NCBI GenBank assembly: GCA_028023455.1
Contig: JAQFVV010013061.1
Coordinates: forward strand, 129,001 to 193,000
DNA length: 64,000 nucleotides
DNA from: Epiperipatus broadwayi
Lineage: Eukaryota > Onychophora > Udeonychophora > Euonychophora > Peripatidae
Direction of reading: 5' to 3'
Of the stretch, positions 23,679-33,400 are shown piece by piece; positions within the stretch are counted from its first letter, which is position 1, and every line of letters begins with the position of its first letter. Made by a program: the position numbers and the translations under genes. The notes under the pieces were generated by a model. It was not told the origin of the DNA, did no database searches, and saw only the letters and a list, made by a program, of their open reading frames with translations.

Positions 23679-23779
23679 TTTAAGTGTCATAGCATCGGCC
23701 GGGACGTGAACCCGCAATCCGGGCAACTGCCTGCAAGTGCAAAGCAGTTGCACTGACCTCTCGACCACCAATGCAAGAC
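23679..23779 (-). mobile_element. tRNA-derived SINE with perfect 14-bp target-site duplication
   Basis: Flanked by the exact direct repeat TATATGTATTTTTT at 23665-23678 and 23780-23793. On the minus strand it consists of a short leader, an 83-base tRNA-like body (23692-23774) and a tail ACACTTAAAA that merges with the A-rich duplication. This is the structure of a retrotransposed tRNA-like RNA inserted by target-primed reverse transcription. Its GC content is far above the surroundings. Confidence 0.8.
23692..23774 (-). tRNA. tRNA-like body of the SINE (class II-like, long variable arm), probably a pseudo-tRNA
   Basis: The acceptor arms GCATTGG and CCGATGC pair over seven positions with one G-T. 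Box A TGGTCGAGAGG fits the consensus; box B GGTTCACGTCC deviates at one key position. The anticodon stem CTGC with GCAG encloses a loop consistent with anticodon GCA, and GGCA-GT-TGCC forms a variable-arm hairpin. The T stem GCGGG with CCCGG has one mismatch. The mixed features (Cys-like anticodon, Ser/Leu-like variable arm), the long duplication and the A-rich tail argue for a SINE rather than a working tRNA gene. Confidence 0.5.
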
Positions 23780-23831
23780 TATATGTATTTTTTAATGAAA
23801 AATAGTATTAATACCATAAAAAAAAATTTGT

Positions 23832-23967
23832 TAAATAGAGACATTTTCACCATTAAACTCAGGTTTAGAATATATCTTTATGAAAATAACTCCACTATTT
23901 ATTGAAATACACTATTTTTTGTGTGTAAAGCAATTCAAATATGTTGGTAGAAAAATATGATTATTGG
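23832..23967 (+). repeat. Direct repeat F, copy 1
   Basis: About 135 bases (AAATAGAGACATT at the start, ATGTTGGTAGAAA near the end) repeated at 24543-24689 with moderate divergence. The 575 bases between the copies include a family D end fragment. Confidence 0.75.
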
Positions 23968-23984
23968 AGATCATATATATTTTT

Positions 23985-24075
23985 CATTTTTATGTGGTTA
24001 TGTGCATTGGTTATATGAGAGAGAGAATAGTTAAAGGGATCTTGAAAGTCTGTGTTCAAATCCCTTATAATTAAA
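23985..24075 (+). mobile_element. Family D end fragment (D5)
   Basis: Contains TCTTGAAAGTCTGTGTTCAAATCCC, the family D terminal segment with a Pol III B-box-like GTTCAAATC, preceded by GAGAGAATAGTTAAAGG in the A-box position. The hammerhead domain is absent. Confidence 0.5.
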
Positions 24076-24542
24076 AATAGAGGTCTATATTATCTTTTGA
24101 TAATGAGAATATCAAGAAAGGGAAATTTCCTATCAGTCTATATGTGAAAATATATCTTATTTTTAAAAAAATGTAAATCTAGCATTCCACCTTTATTTTT
24201 ATATTTTAGCTTAATCTGGTCTTGTTTATATTGATTTATTCTTTCATCTTTTTATGCAACAATATAAATGTTTACAGTTTCTTTGCAGCAGTTTTTATTA
24301 TAATATTCATTATCCAATTGACAGTCTAAGTGATCCAGCCTAACCTTCAATATGGTAGTATTATAAATTATATATAGTTAAACCCATATAGTTAATCATT
24401 TATGTCTATAACTCATACGAATATTTGTTTTAATAAGCCAAAATGGTTTGATAAAAAAACTTGGTTTATTATTTTTTAAATATTATGCACTGATAAATTC
24501 CAGAGGAGGAGAATAAAATATCTATCAATAACAAAATTTTAT

Positions 24543-24689
24543 GGTAAAATAGAGACATTGTCACAATTGAACTCACATTTAGAAAATATTTTTATGGGCA
24601 GAACTCCTCTATTCATTAAAATGCACTATTTTACTTGTGTATGTGTGTAAAGCAGCCCAAATATGTTGGTAGAAACGTTTAAATTATTG
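24543..24689 (+). repeat. Direct repeat F, copy 2
   Basis: Second copy of the repeat at 23832-23967, including AAATAGAGACATTGTCAC and ATGTTGGTAGAAAC. No coding content recognised. Confidence 0.75.
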
Positions 24690-24837
24690 GCTATTAATTA
24701 TAATTGCTCTGGTGAGAGCAAAAAGCACAGTAGTCACCTAATGTTATGGATCATTAAAGCAATAGAGTTGATATTAAATGTTTGTGTAAATGATAAATAC
24801 TTTTTCAATACATATATACAATTATGACAGACAAAAA

Positions 24838-24960
24838 TAAAGCATGGCCCTTATTCCCAGGAGACTGTAAAGTCACCAACCAAGCCCAGCGGTTTGTGCC
24901 CAAAGGTGGAGGGTACTAAGAATCTCCTGAATGCGAACCCAGGCTGCCATTTGATGACAT
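24838..24960 (-). other. GC-richer block upstream of the RTE copy, B-box-like
   Basis: On the minus strand it contains GGCAGCCTGGGTTCGCATTC, whose GGTTCGCATTC resembles a B box; a similar string (GGCGTCTGGGTTTGAATTC) lies near 9730. The block abuts the start of the RTE open frame, so it could be the RTE 5' leader or an older SINE into which the LINE inserted. Confidence 0.3.
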
Positions 24961-24971
24961 CTTTTTATTTA

Positions 24972-26354
24972 GATACTTACAACTGCAGATCACTTTCAAG
25001 TGAAGAAAGATTGCAAAAATTAGAAGAACAGTCTTATATTAAATAAGACATTATTGGACTTTGTGAAGTTAGAAGAAAAGGTGAAGACACAATTGATTTA
25101 AAAAGTAGACATATACTCTATTTCAAAGGCACAAATATGGGAAATACAAATGGAGTAGGATTCATTATAAATAAAAAAAGGAAGAACAATATTGGGGAGA
25201 TTGATGGTGTATCAGATAGAGTGGCAAGATTAGTTATACAACTTAATAGCAGATACCAAATGCAGATAATTCAGATTTATGCACCAACAAGTTCTCATAG
25301 TGATGAAGTAGTAGAAGATTTTTATATGGATGTACAAAAGGCTTTTGATCAGAGTAAACAACATTTTAAAATTGTTATGGGAGACTTTAATGCTAGAATT
25401 GGTAAACAAATGACAGATGAATGTGCTGTAGGTAATTTTGGTTATGGTAATAAAAATGAGAGAGGACATTGACTTGTGGAGTTTGCAGAAAAAGAAAAAC
25501 TTTATATTATGAATTATTTTTTTGAGAAAAATGTTAAAATGAAATGGACAGGAAAGCATCCAAATGAAGGTACAGCAGAATTGGAGTATATTTTGACTAA
25601 CAGGAAATACATATTTCAAGATTGTAATGTTCTTAATAAATTTAACACAGGAAGTGATCATCGATTAGTAAGATGTAAGATACGTGTTAATGCAAAACTA
25701 GAGAGACAAAAATTATTAAGAAAAACAATTTTTACAGTTGATATTCCTAATCTTCAAAAACATTCTAATGAATTTAAATTAGAACTTACAAATCAGTTTC
25801 AAGTATTAGTAGATTTTGAACATGATTCAGAAATGAATAAAATTAATATGAAAATAACTGATACACTTTTAAAAACTGCAACAAAGATAACTGGTAGAAA
25901 AAAGCAGCAACTGACCAATAAAATTTCTACTGAGACTAGAGAATTTATGAAAAAAAGAAGGAATATGAAGATATACAAAAATGATACATTAAAAAGAATT
26001 GAATATCTCGAATTTTGTAAAATGGTGTGGAAAAGAGTTGAAAATGATATAAGAAAGTATAACTGTGAACTAGCAAGGAAAGCTGTACAAGAGAATAAAA
26101 GTCTAAAGAGTGTAAAACAAAATTTTGGTATTGGTAGGAAATTTATATCTGCAATAAGAAAAAAAGATGGCCTTATTACTAAAAAGAGAGATGACAACAT
26201 GAAATTGGTAGAAGATTTTTATCAAGAATTATATAGTAATAAAGAACAAGTACCTCCTATATCTATTACATCTTCCGAGTTGCCCAGAATTTTAAATGAA
26301 GTGAGACATGCAATTAAATGTATGAAGAAAGGAAAAGCTCCAGATAATGATTGA
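24972..26354 (+). pseudogene. RTE ORF part 1: endonuclease domain and linker
   Basis: One frame runs through the part, broken by stops at 25044 (TAA), 25470 (TGA) and 26352 (TGA). Motifs in order: TYNCRSLSSEERL near the start; IIGLCEVRRKGE, with the catalytic glutamate; NTNGVGFIINKK; IQIYAPTSSHSDEVVEDFY; the active-site GDFNARIG at about 25380-25403; and GSDHRLVRCKIR at about 25650, with the catalytic aspartate-histidine pair. These define an APE-like endonuclease that nicks target DNA for reverse transcription. The linker that follows is lysine-rich and ends MKKGKAPDND, a stretch that normally leads into the RT fingers. The ATG at 25137 is internal and not the real start; the frame after the second stop opens with GTG, which is not a genuine start either. 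Confidence 0.85.
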
Positions 26355-27385
26355 ATTATAATTGATATATTAAAAGAAGCAAAAGAAATAGAATTTTTTT
26401 TAAAGAAAGTTATATACCAATTGTCTAAATGATAAAGATGTACCAGATAATAAAAGGTGATAAAGAAAATCTTAGAAATTACAGACCTATCAGCCTTTTA
26501 TCAGTTGTATTTAAAAATTTTACCAACATAATTACAACTCGTCTACAGAAAACATTGGATTTCCACCAACCAAGAGAACAAGCTGTATTTAAAAGTGGTT
26601 TTAGTACAGTAAATCATATCCAGGTAGTGAGAGAAGTTATAGAAAGGACAAATGAATATGAGTTGTCATTATGTTTTGGATTTGTAGATTATGAAAAGGC
26701 ATTTGATTCTATAAACATTTCTTCAGTGATTAAAGCATTGGATCATCAAGGTATAGATCCAGGATATCATCATATTTTAAAGAATATTTATAAAAATGCA
26801 ACAGCAACAATTAGATTACATAATGATATTGGGAAAGTCAACATTGAGAAAGGTGTAAGACAAGGTGACTCCATAACTTTTTACAGCAGTGCTGCAAGAA
26901 GTATTTTGTGTATTAAAATGTGAAACTAAAGGAGTGAACGTAAATGAAGATTATTTAAGTCATTTATATTTCGCAGATGATGTAGTTGTTTTTTGCAAAT
27001 AATGCTTCAGAGCTGCAGGAACTGTTGCAGGAGTTATCAGATGAAAGTAGGACTAAAAATAAATGTTAAAAAGACTAAAGTAATGTTTAATCGATTTGCT
27101 CAAAATATAAAAATAAACATTGATTATGATGAATTAGAAGAAGTTAACTGTTACAAATACCTTGGTCAGATTATTAATACACATAGAAACATAATGGAGG
27201 AAATTAATCATAGAATTAAACTTGGTTGGAGTGCTTTTGGTAGAAATAACTTGATACTAAAAGGAAATATGCCTATGTGTTTGAAAAGGAAGGTTTTTAA
27301 CAAATGTGTATTACCAGTTCTTACTTATGGATCTGAAACTTGGACACTTAATAGAAAAGCAATACAGAGACTTCAGACCACTTAG
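26355..27385 (+). pseudogene. RTE ORF part 2: reverse transcriptase domain
   Basis: Fingers and palm of an RTE-clade reverse transcriptase in several frames. Visible motifs: NDKDVPDN, then a deletion that removes the usual segment before KGDKENLRNYRPISLLS; FGFVDYEKAFDSI, with the first catalytic aspartate; KGVRQGD; HLYFADDVVVF, with the catalytic FADD at 26970-26981; GLKINVKKTKVMFN; and YKYLGQII. Frame breaks occur near 26450, 26880 and 26990, so no functional polymerase can be made. The rest of the thumb region (GNMPMCLKRKVFNKCVLP, YGSETWTLN) is open to 27385, where a CAA-type codon has become TAG. Confidence 0.87.
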
Positions 27386-27741
27386 AGAAGTATGGAGAGA
27401 TGTATGTTGGTAATAACACCAAGAGATTGAAAACGCAATGTATGGGTAAGAGAACAAACAGGTGTTACTGACCTCATTGAAAAAATTAAAACATTGAAGT
27501 GGAATTAGGCTGGACATATTGCTAAAAGAGGTGATAATAGATGGACAATTGAAATTTTAAACTGGATTCCAAGAGATTGTAAAAGACCCAGAAAGAGACC
27601 ACATGTGAGATGGATGGATAAAATAAGAAAATGTGCAGGGATGATGCGGAAAAGAGAAGCTAAAGATCGGAAAAGATGGATTAAACTTGGAGAGACCTTC
27701 ATCCTGCAGTGGATTGATAATTGTTGATGATGATGATATGC
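27386..27741 (+). pseudogene. RTE ORF part 3: C-terminal region and tail
   Basis: Same frame as the preceding thumb region but with three further stops (after QTT, PRD and LKWN). Conserved with the intact version at 12.3-12.6 kb: RSMERCML, KRNVWVR, TGVTDLIEKIK, AGHIAKR, RPHVRWMDKIRK, KLGETFILQWIDN. It ends in a stop followed by the TGATGAT tail. Confidence 0.85.
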
Positions 27742-27894
27742 ATATTACCAAAAAAATTTTGTGGGCATATGAAACATTTGTATTTGAAAATAAATTATTT
27801 AGAATCAAGGTAAATTAAACTTTCCATGTAATTAAAAGACAAAGTTTAAAAAATAAGTTTCAAGTAGTTATCTAATTAAAACACAAAATTAAAA

Positions 27895-28025
27895 TTTGAT
27901 TATTTATGTGTACATGTCATTAATAGTAAAGTACAACACAGTCATGTACATCAGTAGTATTAGATACTATGGATAGTAAAGAGGCTTGAAAGTCTGAGTT
28001 CAAATGCCTTATATTTACAATTAAG
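27895..28025 (+). mobile_element. Family D end fragment (D6)
   Basis: Ends AGGCTTGAAAGTCTGAGTTC AAATGCC, the family D terminal segment, preceded by ACTATGGATAGTAAAG in the A-box position. No hammerhead domain is left. Confidence 0.5.
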
Positions 28026-28356
28026 ATAAATGTGATTGAGATCAAACATATTTTAAAAAACAAAAGAAATTTAATTAATGCAAACTGTAGTGAAAATTAT
28101 ATAATTAAACAAATTTATGTTAAGTTAGACAACTAATTAAATCTATTAATCAGTTTATGATATCTACATTTGTCTCAGTGGATGAAAACTCCAGAGGGAA
28201 TAAAAAACTGAACATATATATATATGAAAAACAAAAAAACAAGTTATAAACTTGCTAATGCTTGTATTTATGTCAACAGATGGCGTTCTACCAAAAACAC
28301 CGTCAAGCGTATGTTTACATAAACATCAGAGCATGCATTCACTATCTCTAATTTTT

Positions 28357-28416
28357 AATTCCACTTTCAGATCATGATTTCAAGCTATTTGCTATCATCA
28401 GTGAAAGACAGGAATT
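28357..28416 (-). ncRNA. Type I hammerhead ribozyme, family C unit 1
   Basis: On the minus strand: outer stem I AATTCC with GGAATT, internal loop TGT opposite T, inner stem I CTTTCA with TGAAAG, core CTGATGA (complement at 28395-28401), stem II AGC, loop AAATA, GCT with a T-T at the 10.1/11.1 position, GAA, stem III ATC, loop AT, GAT, then C as the cleavage residue (complement of 28370). Twelve pairs in stem I and a canonical core make this one of the two best motifs in the window. Stem III is minimal and its eight bases are self-complementary, so cleavage may need a dimer or the tandem transcript. Confidence 0.87.
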
Positions 28417-28755
28417 TTAGAAACTAGATCTAAACACAAACTCTGAGTGTTTATGAAACAGTTTCTATTCAGCTTGCAAGCGTGAATCTTTTAGACACGT
28501 AATGTCTTCAAACTCAGCATAGCAAGCCAGATAGCTACATGGGTCTGATCTCAGTTCAGCATCACCACATAGTAGAAGCCTCTGCAATATATATCATTGC
28601 TAGAAAGACCTCAAAGGTACATTTATGAAAAACAAAAAACAAGTTAAAAACTTGCTAATGCTTGTATCTATGTCAACAGATGGCGTTATACCAAAAACAC
28701 CATCAAGCGTATGTTTACACAAACGTCAGAGCATGCATTCACTATCTCTAACTTT

Positions 28756-28815
28756 AATTCCACTTTCAGATCATGATTTCAAGCTATTTGCTATCATCAG
28801 TGAAAGACAGGAATT
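28756..28815 (-). ncRNA. Type I hammerhead ribozyme, family C unit 2
   Basis: Identical in sequence to the unit 1 motif across all three stems and the core, 399 bases further on. A minus-strand transcript of the array would have two cleavage sites about 400 bases apart and could release unit-length RNA. Confidence 0.87.
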
Positions 28816-29076
28816 TTAGAAACTATATCTAAACACAAACTCTGAGCGTTTATGAAACAGTTTCTATTCAGCTTGCAAGCGTGAATCTTTTAGACATGTA
28901 ATGTCTTCAAACTCAGCATAGCAAGCCAGATAGCTACATGGGTCTGATCTCAGTTCAGCATCACCACATAGTAGAAGCCTCTGCAATATATATCATTGCT
29001 AGAAAGACCTCAAAGGTACATTTATGAAAAACAAAAAACAAGTTAAAAACTTGCTAATGCTTGTATTTATGTCAAC

Positions 29077-29079
<3 letters not shown>

Positions 29080-29159
<80 letters not shown>
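29080..29159. repeat. (AT)n microsatellite truncating the family C array
   Basis: About 80 bases of uninterrupted AT that begin inside the third family C unit. Confidence 0.95.
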
Positions 29160-29161
<2 letters not shown>

Positions 29162-30085
29162 AAACAAGAAATAGTCTTTATATTTTAAAGCTTTACAGAA
29201 TACAAAGTAAACAATGGCTAAAGCACTGGAAGAAATCTTCAGGCAACTCCCAGAAAACTGTTCCCTTGGATTGTTGAACTGATTATGAAATTAAATAAGA
29301 TGATCCTCTACTTAGTCTTAAATCGAGTATCTTGAGAGATACATTCTGTTGCCCTATAAGATTATCTTTTATAGATTTTTAATTTAATTTGTCATGTCTT
29401 GGACTTTGATTGCGATTTTAGTAAGCCTCAAGGGCCATATAGATTGTTAAGATAACATTGAAAAAGTATATTAATATTTATCTAGTTTGAGACATTTGAA
29501 TATATAAAATTTGAATAATTTAAGTCATATTTGATCCATGTTCAAATAATGGAATATCTATATTTTTATTGTGTCCTATATTTTAACCATTCTCACTTGT
29601 GTGTTTTATTACAGCTTGATCACTAAAATAAGCAGTTTTTTAAATAAGGAATTACAATTATACATAACAGCAATCCTTCATTATTCAGTGAGATGACCCT
29701 TTTTTAATTATCTTAAGATTCAGCATTGTGTTTCTAAAGGTCATAAATTTAATTTAGAAGCACTGTAAAAGAAATTTTTATAAATTTGTTAATGGGAAAA
29801 ACTTAATTTCTATTTAGGAAATACAATCACATTAACATTTTTTCTATAAAAGATGATAAAATAATCATTTTTTCTTTACCTATATCTTTTAACCTGCCTT
29901 TTAAGAAGCAATTTATTCTTTATTTATTGATTTTTCACAATGATATAATTTATAATATAAAATTAATTTAAGATTTATTAAAGTCAAACCATTAATAATA
30001 GAAAAACATGTTCCATTAAAAGATAATGGATTATTATATTAAGCATTATTTAAATACGAATATATTGTCTATATTAAACTTAACG
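29160..30085. other. AT-rich stretch, no gene seen
   Basis: No recognised gene, RNA or repeat. Confidence 0.5.
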
Positions 30086-30187
30086 TAATTAGAAGGAATA
30101 TAAGCTCAAACTTTCAAGCTCCCTACATTTTTCTACTCCATCTTATACAATTGATACACATGACCACATACATGTGAAAAAGATAAA

Positions 30188-30240
30188 TGATTTCAATATA
30201 CATATTTTGTGTCAGTGCTCACCAGTTGGTCCAGATTATC
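30188..30240 (-). ncRNA. Decayed hammerhead motif, family D (D3 left)
   Basis: On the minus strand GATAATC, TGGA, CCAA lead to CTGGTGA (A6 changed to G). The stem II region has drifted, then AAA, ATATGTAT and ATTG. Clearly homologous to the D2 ribozyme but with a core change. Confidence 0.55.
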
Positions 30241-30273
30241 ATCTCCCACATGCATATATAATCAACTTATTAT

Positions 30274-30329
30274 ATGGACCAACTGATGAATGCTGATTCA
30301 ACATAAAATACATATATTGGAATCATTTA
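30274..30329 (+). ncRNA. Decayed hammerhead motif, family D (D3 right)
   Basis: GGACCAA leads to an intact CTGATGA, a drifted stem II, then AAA in place of GAA (G12 changed to A), stem III ATA, CA, TAT, then A and TTGG. One catalytic strand is intact; G12 is lost. Confidence 0.6.
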
Positions 30330-30427
30330 TCTTTTTTACATGTATGTGGTCACGCATATTTGTTGTATAAGATAGAGTGGATAGATGTATGGAGCCTGAG
30401 AGTCTGAGTTCAAATCTCTTCTAATTA

Positions 30428-33400
30428 TATTAAGTATTCTAAATATATGATTTAATATTTGACCTTCATTTATTTAGAGTTTATCTTAGAACATGAATTA
30501 ACAGGAAATTTCTTGCAAGAAGGGTAGCCATACTGTAATAATAATTTCTACTTTTATGATAGTATATGATTATTTAGATAAAAAAAACCTTAAAATTTAT
30601 TTTTGAATTTAAAGCAGTCAATTAATCATATAGTAAGTTATTTAATCTTTGGAAGTACTAAATGAACAGCTTACAAATGTTAGGGGTTGCAACAATCTGG
30701 TATTATTCACGTTTTATAGCAAGATGACATGAAAACAATTTTCTCAGTTAATAGCAATCCCTCAACAGATATGATTTTTTTCAAGATATTCAACACTAGC
30801 AAAAGAAATATTAGCAACATATATTAAATGAATGGTGGTACCTAGGTGAAGTGGAAAAGCTTTTTTTTTGCTAGTTTCCCATTTTTATCAATTGATCTAA
30901 TAATCTAGTAAGTAATAAAGATACAGAAATATCTAGGAAATATTGCAGTTTGAAGGAATGTTTGAAAACCAAAAATAGTGTTATTTATCTTATTATTACA
31001 GCATAGAACATAAATTTAATTTGATCATGTTATGCATGGAATGCTGCAATAAAAAATCATAAAGCACAGCAAACGATCAAACCATCTCAAAAGAGCTAAA
31101 CAGACTTAAAATACTCCTTGGTAATCAATAAGAACATAGACATATTTATTTTAATAATGATACTCATTTCCTGCTCTAAGAAATTTATTGAGTACTGTAA
31201 TATTTTTTCATGGTGTGATATCATCCACAAAAAGTTAAGAATACCAAAAAAAAAAAGAATTTTCTTAAACATAAACTTGCTAATCTATTTTGATTCCTAT
31301 TCTAAAGTAATATGTTATCAACACATTCACAAGTGGGATAATTGATAATATTTTTTTTATTTAAACAGAAACTAATGTTTATAATTAGATCAGGCAAAAT
31401 GACACACTCAATACAAAATTGATTAAAACATACAGACAAAAATAAAAAAATCCAACTAATTACATAAATCATATGTAATAAAACTATAAGCAAGTGTAAA
31501 GTAAGAATTTAGTCATTGTTTTTATACTATTTTTGATAAGAATATTTAACAATTATAATGAATTGGAATAGTATTATGGCATGAAATTAATAAGAAACAC
31601 ATTATAATACATCAAGCTTAAATGATATAATCAGAAACAGGTTCAGTTCTATTCCTGTGTAGTATTGGAATGTCAATTATACAGCAAACAAAAAACTTAT
31701 ATAATATAGTAATCTAAAAGAAATTGGTTTAATCCTATAATTTCTTTATTTGGTTTGCATTTAGTGTAAAGTCTTTTTATCTAAGGCATATTTATGCTAT
31801 CTAGTGTAATGGTCAAGATTATATAATCAATCAACAAGACTGAAAGACCAAGCAAGGACTCTGAACCAGCATATGGCTACCCCCATTCTCCTAGTTTAAA
31901 CCCCTACCTAGGCTTCATAGTCCCAAATCCCATAACTAACATCCTTGATGTCACACAACTTTTCTTCTTCATACAGCATGACATAGCTCAGGGTTTGAAC
32001 AGAGACTCCCTTCCTCAGGATTTTTACATTGACTCAGGGCATATCCACACTAGCATTTAAATATATACATTTTGGTTTTCTTATTATTTAGATATCTATT
32101 TATGTATTCTATTAATCTAGACTTGTATTGATTTCATAAAACGTAGTCTTACTTGCCACTTTATTGATCAGGTTCAAAGCTGGGATGCATCAGTTAAATA
32201 CTTAACAATATATTTAATTCTATACAATTATGTTACAGTTCCAATTCACAAATATTAGATTTGTAAATTAATAATTATAGTCAAAGTTTATCGTAGAAAT
32301 AGATGTAGCAAATAGATAGCTTACAGGTTTATTAAATAAAGATTCTACTGGTTTTTTTACATCATGAGTGGTTTACATATGACAGTGAGTACCTTGATTA
32401 ATTCACAATTAATATTTATAAGTGACTATCAGAAATTATAGGTTTAAACTCTAATTAACTGGAATGTCATATAAAAGGGACTATTGTGAATGGGTTTGAT
32501 TCTAAAGATATCCAGGGTTACTCATGCATAGGTAAAAGTTACAGCAAATAAATTACTTAAGAACATTGTGATACTAACCTCATTAAAATGTTGTCCATGG
32601 TAAGAATGAATAATAATCATAATGATTGGCTGGGTGATCTGGTGGTATGGTTCATGAATAAAGGATGGATATTTCTGACCACAGAAGTGCATCTGCTTCT
32701 AACTAAGAGCACATACCAAATGGAGAAAATGTAGATGTGCTACATCTAGGATTTGGGGTTGTGATGAGTCTCCAGCTCCATGCAAAACCTAGACTGGTGC
32801 TAATACTTGGATTAAGAACTTGGGCATGCAAGACATCTGTTCAGCCATTACTCAGTTTGATCCTATGATGAGTGAACCATGCAGAATGAGCAGAGGTAAT
32901 GAAGTAATAATAAACCCTGATGATGAATATGGAGAGCAGGAATGCAAATTAAAAATAATAAGTAATAATTATATAAACTTTCCACCCACACTACTAAATA
33001 TTATAAAAGTCATGATATCAAATAAGCATATCCCTGGATGATTATAAAGAGTTTGAGTAAAATTCAAGACTCTCTCACAACATTTCTTAATAAATCTTAA
33101 CTTAATAATATTACACTATTTGATGTATGGGGGGGGGGGGCACTCAGTATCTGATTTTGTAACTTATGCAGAAGTGAGGTGGCAGCACAGGCGAAGTAAT
33201 AGATTGTAATATACATGTAAATGGAAAAAAAATGGATAATTTATTAGGCATTTGTTAATTGAATGTAAATGCTGAGGTACATATAATGAAGTTATGGAAG
33301 AATAAATATGAAAAAAGTGATTATACAGAAAGTGAATTATTGTTTTTTTATGCTGGGTTTGGGAAAAGAGAAAGAGGATTTAGATATAAAGGTTATAGAG

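Larger units (their letters stand above)
24972..27741 (+). mobile_element. RTE-type non-LTR retrotransposon, nearly full length, dead
   Basis: A single decayed element about 2.77 kb long with the RTE order: apurinic-type endonuclease, linker, reverse transcriptase, short C-terminal region, then a TGATGATGATGAT tail (27724-27738) with no poly(A). RTE elements usually encode one ORF of about 1000 residues starting close to the endonuclease, which fits here. At least five in-frame stops, an RT-region deletion and several frameshifts make it inactive. The 5'-truncated copy at 12.1 kb and minus-strand relics at 42.7 and 54.7-55.8 kb belong to the same lineage. No clear target-site duplication was found. 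Confidence 0.88.
28224..29079 (-). repeat. Family C tandem array of ~400-bp ribozyme repeats
   Basis: Two complete head-to-tail units and the start of a third: the landmark ATGAAAAACAAAAA occurs at 28224, 28625 and 29024 (periods 401 and 399). The units differ by only a few substitutions and small indels, so the array is recent. Each full unit holds one hammerhead on the minus strand. The third unit stops at GTCAACAGAT where a long (AT)n array begins. Single ribozyme-bearing units of this size in tandem match the known organisation of metazoan retrozymes and hammerhead satellite DNAs. The 64-codon frame in unit 2 is absent from unit 1 and is not a gene. Confidence 0.9.
30086..30427. mobile_element. 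Family D foldback element, copy D3
   Basis: About 340 bases with imperfect inverted arms: TAATTAGAAGG left and CTTCTAATTA right, continuing inwards. Both halves contain a D-type hammerhead domain in opposite orientation (30188-30240 minus, 30274-30329 plus), so the element is an inverted dimer around a short centre. At the right end GAGTGGATAG (A-box-like) is followed about 30 bases later by GAGTTCAAATCTC (B-box-like), suggesting a tRNA-related Pol III promoter in the family. Confidence 0.75.

Noticed and set aside
28625-28819. 64-codon frame in the second family C unit
   Set aside because: Not conserved in unit 1 and antisense to the hammerhead; the array is explained as a non-coding ribozyme repeat.
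28224-29159. CRISPR array
   Set aside because: Units are 400 bp, nearly identical throughout, without short repeats and unique spacers; the sequence is eukaryotic.
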